Counted from the first letter of the stretch, positions 14,659-20,834 are shown. The stretch: 22,580 bases of DNA from Puniceicoccales bacterium (GCA_031278595.1 JAITKE010000031.1:1-22580); one strand, 5' to 3'. Notes: generated by a model from the letters alone, not told the origin. Translations and numbers: made by a program.

Positions 14659-16155
14659 TCACTCTTCCCCGACAATAGCCAGGAAGTGGTTGATGCCGTT
14701 GTAAACAAATTTGACGGTGTTGGGATACTGGCTTAAAAGCTCCGCTATCCTTGCCGGACATCCATCCCCGAGCAAACGAGAATCCGTACTGATGAGAAGG
14801 GTTTTCCCGTTTTCATCGTAGAAAAAACATCCTATTTTATCCTTTATGGTACCGGTAAGATTCGCGGCAGCCGGGTTCTGATCTCTCGGAGCGATAAGCA
14901 AGAGGGGTAACTTCATAGCCTGGGCTAAATGCTGCACATCGATTGCTCTCAACCAAAGGTCAGTAGGCTCCACTCGTTCCATCAAATAGCGATAGTGTTC
15001 AGGTTCAGTTGGCCTAAGAATATTGTTTCTCCTTTCATTTTCCTGCAATTTCTCAAGACTATCCCGGGTTCCAGATGAAACCTGGGCACACAAATCCCAA
15101 CGAAACAGGCTTATATCGAGATCACAGAAAAGAGAAATCATTGCCTGAAACCTATCCATTCGAATATTTTCTAGATTCAATTTTTCAGGTATAATGAATT
15201 GATCAGCAGGGCTTCCCTCCGGATGATTTAAGGAAAGAACTCCAATCATATGCTCTCGTATGACATTCCAGTTCGTGGCAACAATTTCTCTTTTAGCCTC
15301 TTCACTCGTCGCTCGGCGTAAGCGATTCATTAATTGATAGTCCTCTGGTTGAGGATTTAGGGCATTGTAATTCCCAGGCACTACTTCAAATTTCCTAAGC
15401 TCAAGCGAGCTGTCGTGCAACTGCAATTCCTGGAGCGATCGTAGCACAGCCCAATAGGCGCAATTTCCATCGCCAGAGACATTTTCGATTTTCCAGTGAG
15501 GATTGAGCATTTGGATAAAGCGCTCCTGCGGAGAACTCGACTCAAAGACGCGCACTCGGATGACGAGAACTTTGGCGGCAGAACTCGATTGTATCGGAGG
15601 AATATAAGCGAATAGGATGCCCCCACGACCTTTCGAAAGACCATCAATGTGGAAAGACTCATTGGAGCTCGCATCCGATGGATCATAAGACCTACTGAGA
15701 AAACCAACAGGCAGAGAAGAGGCATGAGGCAACGGATCGCGTCCGGGCATTACATCCCAGGGATGATTCCAGCAGCCTTTGCCGAAGATCTTTACGGCAC
15801 AGTGAAAAGCTTGCGCGCCAGCAGAGGAGAAAAGACCCGGCGCCAATTCGAAAGAAATTGAATTGTCAGCTCTATCCTTGAAAATATCCCATATGTGGTA
15901 AGAAGCATTTTCTGGCGGAACGCCGAGCCGCAATCCCAAAGATTCGATCTCTTGACGCTGAGCGTCGGCTTGGGCCACCAAGTCAGGATTAAGTCCATGT
16001 TTCAGCTCGTTCCAAAAATCTTCGATGGATCGTTCCGACCCAGAACCGTCGTAGTGTGTCCAAGTTTTATCGATTTTTCCGTGGCTCCAGCAGGAACAGC
16101 AAGCCATAATAACAACGGCTAAGCAAATTCGCAGAGGAAGGGAAACTTTGTACAT
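14659..16155 (-). CDS. Exported OTU-domain cysteine protease, paralog 5 (Cys/His intact)
   Basis: 498 residues from ATG 16155. A TTG at 16176 would add seven residues, but the ATG gives a standard signal peptide (MYKVSLPLRICLAVVIMACC, cleavage plausible after SCWSHG). The shared domain reads NASYHIWDIFKDR, CWNHPWD, SLPVGFLSRSYDPSD, YIPPI and VLVIRVRVFESSSPQ. It then passes without the insert of paralog 1 into PHWKIENVSGDGNCAYW with Cys232 and ends YNGINHFLAIVGEE with His490. Between them LWLRAIDVQHLAQAMKLPLLLI matches the OTU region that usually leads into the last strands. This is the cleanest copy of the family and the closest relative of paralog 1. It is divergent from sctSTU, sharing a 271-bp intergenic region. 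Confidence 0.77.
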   Translation of the reverse strand: MYKVSLPLRICLAVVIMACCSCWSHGKIDKTWTHYDGSGSERSIEDFWNELKHGLNPDLVAQADAQRQEIESLGLRLGVPPENASYHIWDIFKDRADNSISFELAPGLFSSAGAQAFHCAVKIFGKGCWNHPWDVMPGRDPLPHASSLPVGFLSRSYDPSDASSNESFHIDGLSKGRGGILFAYIPPIQSSSAAKVLVIRVRVFESSSPQERFIQMLNPHWKIENVSGDGNCAYWAVLRSLQELQLHDSSLELRKFEVVPGNYNALNPQPEDYQLMNRLRRATSEEAKREIVATNWNVIREHMIGVLSLNHPEGSPADQFIIPEKLNLENIRMDRFQAMISLFCDLDISLFRWDLCAQVSSGTRDSLEKLQENERRNNILRPTEPEHYRYLMERVEPTDLWLRAIDVQHLAQAMKLPLLLIAPRDQNPAAANLTGTIKDKIGCFFYDENGKTLLISTDSRLLGDGCPARIAELLSQYPNTVKFVYNGINHFLAIVGEE

Positions 16156-16231
16156 GGAGAACACTTTTGGAGGCAAGCTATACGGCGCGGTATCTTCGCC
16201 GCAAGAAAAAATGCGACGATTCCTCTTCAGT

Positions 16232-16259
16232 ATGATATTTTTCTCCGCGGCCGGGGCAA
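16232..16259 (-). promoter_or_regulatory. Candidate promoter of OTU paralog 5
   Basis: On the minus strand TTGCCC (16254-16259), 16-bp spacer, TATCAT (16232-16237), about 76 nt before ATG 16155. It matches the arrangement upstream of paralog 4. Confidence 0.45.
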
Positions 16260-16280
16260 TACCGAAAAATTCGACAATAC
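16244..16280 (-). promoter_or_regulatory. 37-bp upstream block identical to 14207-14243
   Basis: Second copy of the conserved block with paired GTATTG hexamers flanking a CGAA/TTCG palindrome. Wider similarity extends over 16201-16312 against 14161-14292, with an 18-nt gap, so the whole control region is paralogous. Confidence 0.65.
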
Positions 16281-16372
16281 AACAATGTCGGAGGATTTTT
16301 CAAACTTCGGCGAGTGCGGCGGCAAAAAAAAGAGCAGCCGGAGAATCCCCAGGGAAAGCGCCGAAAGGAAGC

Positions 16373-16400
16373 TTGAACATTCGCCCAGGGGCACTACACT
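16373..16400 (+). promoter_or_regulatory. Candidate promoter of sctSTU
   Basis: TTGAAC (16373-16378), 16-bp spacer, TACACT (16395-16400), 26 nt before the sctS ATG. Consensus match only. It is divergent from the paralog 5 promoter. Confidence 0.45.
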
Positions 16401-16426
16401 GCCTTCGGAAAGGGTTTTTTAGGGAT

Positions 16427-16699
16427 ATGAATCATAGCGACATCATCAATTTGACGGCGCAGGCGATGATCCTGGTGCTCATGCTGAGCATGCCGCCGAT
16501 CCTGGTGGCGACCTTCGTGGGCCTCGGCATGAGCCTCATCCAAGCCCTGACGCAGATCCAGGAGCAGACCCTGGGCTTCGCCATCAAGCTCTTCTGCATC
16601 GTCATCATCCTCTCCCTATCCTCCTACTGGATTGGGGGGCAACTGCTGCGCTTCACCGATCAACTCTTCTCGACCTTTTCCATCCTGATCAAGAAATAG
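16427..16699 (+). CDS. sctS: Type III secretion export apparatus protein SctS (FliQ/YscS family)
   Basis: A 90-residue, two-helix membrane protein, the normal size for the family. Starting at ATG 16427 (MNHSDIINLTAQAMILVLML), it has two hydrophobic segments (about 12-38 and 48-72) around the amphipathic SLIQALTQIQEQTLGFAIKL, the best-conserved part of SctS/FliQ. SctS oligomerises with SctR and SctT into the export gate in the inner membrane. The frame is open upstream, but nothing upstream resembles the family. sctR, which usually comes directly before sctS, is absent here. The gene is 12 bp ahead of sctT. Confidence 0.9.
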   Translation: MNHSDIINLTAQAMILVLMLSMPPILVATFVGLGMSLIQALTQIQEQTLGFAIKLFCIVIILSLSSYWIGGQLLRFTDQLFSTFSILIKK

Positions 16700-16711
16700 G
16701 CGACGGCGGCA

Positions 16712-17506
16712 ATGGATTCTTCGGCCCTGAGTGACTTGACCCGCATCTGCTTCCTGCTCCTCATCTCCATCGCCCGCCTGGCCGCCGCCCTGGCCATCAT
16801 CCCCGTCTTCTCCAAGCAGTTCATCGTCGGGACGGGGCGCAACGCCATCATCCTGGGCATGGCCCTGCCGCTCTTCTACTTCCTCTATCCCACCCTCCCC
16901 AAAGAGGAACTTCCTATGCTGATGCTCTTCGCGATCATCTTCAAAGAGGTGGTGATCGGCCTGATGCTGGGCTTCGTGGGCACCTTCATCTTCTTCGTCG
17001 GGGAAAGCGTCGGCTTCATCATCGACATCCAGCGCGGGGCCTCCATGGCCACCACCTTCGACGCCATCGCCGGCACCCAGACCTCCCTCCTGGGCAGCTT
17101 CCTCCTTCAGATGCTGACCGTGTTCTTCTTCTCCACCGGTGGATTTCTGTTCTTCATGACGCTGATCTACAAGACCTATGAAATCTGGCCGGTCTTTCAG
17201 CTGACCATCACTATTGAGTCGGATCTCTCGCACTATTTCCTGCTCTTCGCCGATGAGCTGATGGAGGTGACCTTCTGCCTCTGCGCTCCGGTGCTGATCG
17301 TCCTGTTCCTGGCGGAATTCGGCCTGGGCATGGTGAGCCGCTTCGCGCCGCAGCTCAATGTCTTCGTCCTGGCGATGCCGATCAAGAGCTGGCTGTCGAT
17401 GTTCTTCCTGCTGCTCTACTTCTCCTTCCTGGGCCAGCTCTTCCGGCACTACTTCTACGGCAAGGGCAAGATGTCCCAGTTCATCAACCACTTCTTTCAG
17501 CTATGA
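16712..17506 (+). CDS. sctT: Type III secretion export apparatus protein SctT (FliR/YscT family)
   Basis: A 264-residue polytopic inner-membrane protein. RLAAALAIIPVFSKQFIVG near the N terminus and GFIIDIQRGASMATTFD (about residues 101-117) are typical of injectisome SctT; flagellar FliR differs at the QRGAS stretch. RFAPQLNVFVLAMPIKSWLS lies in the C-terminal third. SctT caps the SctR5T1 export gate. The TGA stop overlaps the sctU ATG by 4 bp (ATGA), implying translational coupling. Placement in an injectisome rather than a flagellum is supported by this motif and by the lack of flagellar genes nearby. Confidence 0.92.
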   Translation: MDSSALSDLTRICFLLLISIARLAAALAIIPVFSKQFIVGTGRNAIILGMALPLFYFLYPTLPKEELPMLMLFAIIFKEVVIGLMLGFVGTFIFFVGESVGFIIDIQRGASMATTFDAIAGTQTSLLGSFLLQMLTVFFFSTGGFLFFMTLIYKTYEIWPVFQLTITIESDLSHYFLLFADELMEVTFCLCAPVLIVLFLAEFGLGMVSRFAPQLNVFVLAMPIKSWLSMFFLLLYFSFLGQLFRHYFYGKGKMSQFINHFFQL

Positions 17507-18585
17507 GCGAGAAGACCGAGCCGCCTTCCCCCAAGCGCCTCCGCGATGCGCGGAACAAGGGCAACGTCGCCAAGAGCACGGACCTCAACTCCGCCGTCCT
17601 CGTCGTCGGTCTCTTCAGCTACATCAGCATGAACTGGGAAAAGATCGTCCAAAAACTCTGCCAGCTCCTCCTCATCCCGTCCTATTATTTTGCGAGAAAT
17701 TTCGACGAGACCTACGAGGCGATCCTCTGGGATATTATCTGGCAGATGCTCTCCATCATTCTGACGGTGGGAGGCGTGGTCGTTCTATTGGCCCTGGTGG
17801 CTAATTTCGCCCAGGTGGGCGTGCTCTTCACGACGCAGCCCCTGAAGCCCGACCTCAACCGGATCAACCCGGCCTCGAAGCTGAAGCAGATCTTTTCCAA
17901 AAAGAATCTCTTCGAGCTCGGGAAGTCGATCGTCAAGATCCTCTGCCTCTCGATCCTCATCTTCCTCGTCATCAAAAATGTCATCCGTGACCTGCTTGTA
18001 CTGCCGCTGACCGGCATCGAGGGCGTGGTGGAGCTACTGCCGGCGGTGCTGAAGCGCTTTTCCAACAGCGTCATCTTCGCCTACATCCTCTTCGCCGTGG
18101 CGGACTACGCCTTCCAGCGGCGCAACTGGACGAACCAGCTCAAGATGAGCAAGGACGAGGTGAAGCGGGAGTACAAGGAATCCGAGGGCGATCCCCAGAT
18201 CAAGGGCAAGCGGAAGCAGATCCATCGGGAGATGATCGAACAGGATCCCCCCCAGCGGACGAAGGGGGCGAGTGTGGTCGTGACCAATCCGGCCCACATC
18301 GCCATCGCCCTGCTCTACGAACCGGAAAAGCAGCTGTGCCCCTTCCCCCTGATCCTGGCCAAGGGCATTGGTCTGGTGGCGGAGCGTATGATCGCCGTCG
18401 CCCGGGAAGAAGGCATTCCTATCATGCGTCATGTGCCGCTCGCCCATGCGCTGATGGACATGAGCACGGTGCTGGACTATATCCCCCGCGAGCTCATGGA
18501 ACCGGTGGCCGAAGTCCTACGCTGGGTCTACATCTCCCGCGAACGCCACGCCCAGGGCCTAGATCTGGAAGGAGAAGCGGAGTAG
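17503..18585 (+). CDS. sctU: Type III secretion export switch protein SctU (FlhB/YscU family), NPAH variant
   Basis: A 360-residue protein of family length. The N terminus SEKTEPPSPKRLRDARNKG is classic for SctU/FlhB. Four membrane segments follow, then the cytoplasmic linker MSKDEVKREYKESEGDPQIK and the autocleavage region. The family motif N-P-T-H reads VVTNPAHIAIAL here (Asn262-Pro263-Ala264-His265). Cleavage occurs between Asn and Pro, both kept; Thr is replaced by Ala. SctU binds the export gate and switches substrate class from needle subunits to later substrates. It ends the three-gene operon; a repeat-rich region follows. Confidence 0.94.
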   Translation: MSEKTEPPSPKRLRDARNKGNVAKSTDLNSAVLVVGLFSYISMNWEKIVQKLCQLLLIPSYYFARNFDETYEAILWDIIWQMLSIILTVGGVVVLLALVANFAQVGVLFTTQPLKPDLNRINPASKLKQIFSKKNLFELGKSIVKILCLSILIFLVIKNVIRDLLVLPLTGIEGVVELLPAVLKRFSNSVIFAYILFAVADYAFQRRNWTNQLKMSKDEVKREYKESEGDPQIKGKRKQIHREMIEQDPPQRTKGASVVVTNPAHIAIALLYEPEKQLCPFPLILAKGIGLVAERMIAVAREEGIPIMRHVPLAHALMDMSTVLDYIPRELMEPVAEVLRWVYISRERHAQGLDLEGEAE

Positions 18586-18746
18586 GGAAAAAAGAGGCGA
18601 AGTAGGGGGAGAACTTTAAATAATGTGGAAGAACCCGTCCTATGGAGCTGTTGGTTCGCTACCACGGTACTATTGGCCTATTGAGTTAGTTCATTGGTCT
18701 CATTCTCACCATTCCTCGTTGCTGGCCTCCTCGCCGGCTGTCTCCT

Positions 18747-18847
18747 CTCCAGCGATCCCAAAACTTTTAAGTTTTGCTGCTGCGCTCCGCGCAGCAGGCG
18801 CTGGGCTTCAAAGCCCTAGGCTTAAAGCCCAGCGCGGATCGCTGGAG
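18747..18847. repeat. Three-hairpin nested palindrome, element F
   Basis: Outer 12-bp inverted repeat CTCCAGCGATCC (18747-18758) with 18836-18847. Inside are CAAAACTT/AAGTTTTG (18759-18766/18769-18776), CTGCTGCGC/GCGCAGCAG (18777-18785/18789-18797, loop TCC) and a long hairpin GCGCTGGGCTT/AAGCCCAGCGC (18798-18808/18825-18835) with an inner AAGCC/GGCTT. The order short-short-long is as in E. Confidence 0.88.
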
Positions 18848-18957
18848 TTGTTCGATTTGCTGAAGGTGTTTCACTGGAGGCGCCGTAGCTGTTGTCGCAC
18901 CTGGATAAATGCGTTTGCTCCTCTTTGAAATGGATCAGTGAGGATGAACGGGATAGG

Positions 18958-19027
18958 GGTTGGCTTTTCGGTTCCTTCGGAATCGTGCCCGCTGCGCGGG
19001 CCGCCTGGCTTTGCCAGGGGGCCATCC
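18958..19027. repeat. Degenerate three-hairpin element
   Basis: Three consecutive 6-bp hairpins: GGTTCC/GGAATC (18970-18975/18979-18984, loop TTC, one G-T pair), GCCCGC/GCGGGC (18987-18992/18996-19001, loop TGC) and CCTGGC/GCCAGG (19004-19009/19013-19018, loop TTT). A weak outer stem GGTTGGC/GCCATCC (18958-18964/19021-19027) has one mismatch. It looks like a decayed copy of the element type. Confidence 0.55.
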
Positions 19028-19107
19028 GTACCCCATTCAGCCCTTCACAACTTCCCCTCAGAGAAAAGAAATACGAGAGTCGTTGTGGCATGGGCCCCAG
19101 GACCGCG

Positions 19108-19191
19108 GCTGCCTTTGTGCCGAAGCCCCCGGAGGGGGCTTCGGCGGGGCCTGCCGTAGGCGGGCCGCTTCCTTTGGAAGCCAAAGGCAGC
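19108..19191. repeat. Three-hairpin nested palindrome, element G
   Basis: Outer stem GCTGCCTTTG (19108-19117) with 19182-19191. Inside are a 12-bp hairpin GCCGAAGCCCCC/GGGGGCTTCGGC (19119-19130/19134-19145, loop GGA), GCCTGCC/GGCGGGC (19149-19155/19159-19165, loop GTA, one G-T pair) and GCTTCC/GGAAGC (19167-19172/19176-19181, loop TTT). The order is long-short-short, as in A and B. Confidence 0.88.
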
Positions 19192-19262
19192 TCTGAAAAC
19201 TGAAACGCTCTGCCAATTTTTTCCGTTCCTCTGTTGGCCCGCACAACGGGCGACTAACTTCG

Positions 19263-19278
19263 CATAATATATATTATG
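19263..19278. promoter_or_regulatory. 16-bp AT-rich perfect palindrome, possible operator
   Basis: CATAATATATATTATG is a perfect inverted repeat 65 bp before the first gene remnant of a toxin-antitoxin-like module at 19343. Such modules are commonly autoregulated through palindromes, so an operator overlapping a -10 region is plausible. No protein is assigned. Confidence 0.4.
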
Positions 19279-19342
19279 TCTAATAGAGTGACCAAAGACG
19301 AGTTGCTCATTGAAGGTTTTACTCTTTGTATTATTCTTCATC

Positions 19343-19799
19343 ATGCGGCCGGAGAAATTTGACTATGAAAAATTGGAAAAATCTGTTGGTGCGCTGGAAG
19401 ACGCCCTAAAGGTGCTGGAGGCAATACCGCTTCAGAAATTTCAGAAATCAGGCAATCAGGAATCATCAGACAAAGACAAAAGCAAAATTCGTCGGGTGGT
19501 GCAAGGAGGGGGTCGTTCAGGCCTTCGAGGTGGCCTATGATCTCTGCTGGAAGGCGATTTTTCGCCACTTGCATGAGCAACAAAATACAGAAATAGGTCC
19601 TCTGTCTCGAAAGGAGGTAAGTATGCTCCCCTATCACGTGGATATTTTGGATTACCGTTCCCTGACCCCAATCTTTCGGGAAAATGTCAACACACATAAG
19701 GTACTTCTCGCCCGATGGCCACGGGAGCGGATTGTGGCCAGTTATCGGCTGAATGAAAATCTTCGCCTGAAGCAAAACCCAGATACAATAATCGCCTAG
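19343..19799 (+). pseudogene. Broken HEPN/MNT-type module: substrate-binding (HI0074-like) 5' part joined to a nucleotidyltransferase 3' part
   Basis: Starting at ATG 19343 the frame reads RPEKFDYEKLEKSVGALEDA, the typical helical start of HI0074-type nucleotidyltransferase substrate-binding proteins. Around 19470-19490 the match moves to another frame, which reads CKEGVVQAFEVAYDLCWKAI, the core IQxFExxxxLxWK motif of that family. After GPLSRKEV the expected helices are missing. The frame continues LPYHVDILDYRSLTPIFREN, which resembles the last strand and helix of small MNT-domain nucleotidyltransferases, the usual partner gene. The simplest reading is a frameshift plus an internal deletion that fused the 5' gene to the 3' gene, ending at TAG 19797-19799. 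In intact modules these proteins form a toxin-antitoxin-like pair. The remnant is unlikely to function. Confidence 0.6.
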
Positions 19800-19802
19800 A
19801 TT

Positions 19803-20480
19803 CTACCATAGGCGTTCGACGATGGCATCGGCCAGGCCGTAGGCGATGGCCTCTTTAGCATTCATGTAGAAGTCGCGATCCGTATCCTTTTGGATTTTCT
19901 CTAGCGGCTGGCCGGAGGCCGCGGCCAGGATGCGGTTGCACTCGTCGCGGGTTTTTTCCATCTCCTGCGCCTGGATATGGATGTCAACGGCCTGGGCTCG
20001 GAAGCGTCCCGCGATCAGGGGCTGATGGATCAGGACCCGAGCACTCGGGTATAAAAAGCGCTGGCCCTTGGGTGCTCCCGACAGGAGGATGGAGCCCATG
20101 CTGGCCGCCAAGCCTGTGACGATCACCTGGATGGGCGAGCGGATCAGCTGCATCGTGTCGTAGATCGCCATGCCGGAAGTGACCGAGCCCCCGGGCGTGT
20201 CGATGAAGAATTGGAGAGGCTTTCCCGGCTCCTTCAGCTCCAGGTAGAGCATTTTTTCCGTCACATCTTTCGCCGATGTGTCGTCGATTTTGCCCCAGAG
20301 GAAGATCTTTCTCTCCCGAAGGAAGCATTTTTGGATCAGGGCCGACGCCGCTTCCGGAGCGGGTTTTTCCTCCTCCTCTTCTTCCTCTTCCTCGGCTCTT
20401 GTCCTTTCTCGGCAGAAGCACCGTGCCGCCCAGGCTCCGCCCAGGCTGAAATTTCGAAAATATAAGTCTTCCGTTTTCAT
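19803..20480 (-). CDS. clpP: ATP-dependent Clp protease proteolytic subunit
   Basis: A 225-residue ClpP. The serine-protease triad is complete: Ser127 in GLAASMGSIL, His152 in RVLIHQPL and Asp203 in TDRDFYMNA, with family spacing. FFIDTPGGSV and the C-terminal AKEAIAYGLADAIVE are also typical. ClpP forms a tetradecameric barrel fed by AAA+ unfoldases (ClpX/ClpA/ClpC, not in this window). Unusually, the first ~45 residues contain a run of nine glutamates (30-38) after a Cys-containing segment, longer than a normal ClpP N terminus; a start inside this segment cannot be excluded. The purine-rich AGGAGGAAGC lies 19-28 nt upstream of the ATG, within a duplicated copy of the start. Confidence 0.93.
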   Translation of the reverse strand: MKTEDLYFRNFSLGGAWAARCFCRERTRAEEEEEEEEEKPAPEAASALIQKCFLRERKIFLWGKIDDTSAKDVTEKMLYLELKEPGKPLQFFIDTPGGSVTSGMAIYDTMQLIRSPIQVIVTGLAASMGSILLSGAPKGQRFLYPSARVLIHQPLIAGRFRAQAVDIHIQAQEMEKTRDECNRILAAASGQPLEKIQKDTDRDFYMNAKEAIAYGLADAIVERLW

Positions 20481-20515
20481 CGATTTTGAAAATACAAGCT
20501 TCCTCCTGTCTTCAT
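20446..20515 (-). repeat. ~35-bp imperfect tandem duplication of the clpP start
   Basis: The upstream copy (20515-20481 on the minus strand) opens with ATG and reads MKTGGSLYFQNR then TGA. The second copy (20480-20446) is the clpP start, MKTEDLYFRNFS. The leader's TGA overlaps the clpP ATG (ATGA), so the leader could be translationally coupled. Both the DNA similarity and the peptide similarity are visible. Confidence 0.85.
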
Positions 20516-20680
20516 CGTTTTCTCTCGCCGTTTTTGTTATATTTTCCTGAAAAACAAGGATATTTTCTTAATTGGGCCTGGCTTTGCCTAGCTTGGATTA
20601 TACTTTCCTCAGAATGAAAGCATGGCGTTCCCTTTTCACTTGATATTTTAAAAATATTCTCTCCTTTGTCTCCGCATTCC
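20516..20680. other. AT-rich intergenic region between clpP and the HAD remnant
   Basis: No gene seen. It holds the clpP upstream region on the minus strand and several AT-rich near-palindromes (for example around 20642-20660). Confidence 0.5.
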
Positions 20681-20834
20681 ATGTCCGTTCTCTCTTCCTT
20701 TTGGCTGCTTGATTTTGACGACACCCTCTAGGGCATCCGTCTTGGACCTTTCAATTCCGGATAATCCTGTTTCAGGATCGGGAAGGGTTCATTAAGAGGT
20801 TCGAAAGTTACGTCCGTAAAGAACTACAGCTCTG
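20681..20834 (+). pseudogene. Broken HAD-superfamily hydrolase, 5' fragment
   Basis: From ATG 20681 the frame reads MSVLSSFWLLDFDDTL, with the HAD motif I DxDxT (DFDDT), then meets TAG at 20729. A second in-frame stop follows ten codons later (TAA at 20759-20761). In another frame, just before 20834, GFIKRFESYVRKELQL ends at TGA and looks like continuing protein. No later HAD motifs follow, because the convergent peptidase-like frame begins at 20824. It is therefore a short, multiply broken fragment. Motif I alone is short, so confidence is moderate. Confidence 0.5.

Larger units (their letters stand above)
18586..19342. other. Repeat-rich stretch after sctU without a convincing gene
   Basis: About 750 bp with three nested hairpin elements (18747-18847, 18958-19027, 19108-19191) and a 16-bp AT palindrome. 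Frames of 60-140 codons on both strands cross the palindromes and have compositions expected from them; none has a recognisable motif. 18848-18957 could be decayed coding DNA, but I cannot identify it. Confidence 0.55.

Noticed and set aside
14197..14761. Several 60-180 codon frames on both strands between OTU paralogs 4 and 5
   Set aside because: All are translations of elements E and D; no family motif or ribosome site.
16148..16426. Upstream extension of sctS to 16148
   Set aside because: SctS is about 90 residues and the conserved N terminus begins at ATG 16427; the extension covers the divergent promoter region.
16427..18585. Flagellar FliQ-FliR-FlhB assignment
   Set aside because: SctT carries the QRGAS-type motif of injectisomes and no flagellar gene is present; without genome-wide data this is strong but not absolute.
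18623..19244. Frames of 73-140 codons after sctU
   Set aside because: They cross elements F and G, differ between overlapping frames and resemble nothing recognisable.
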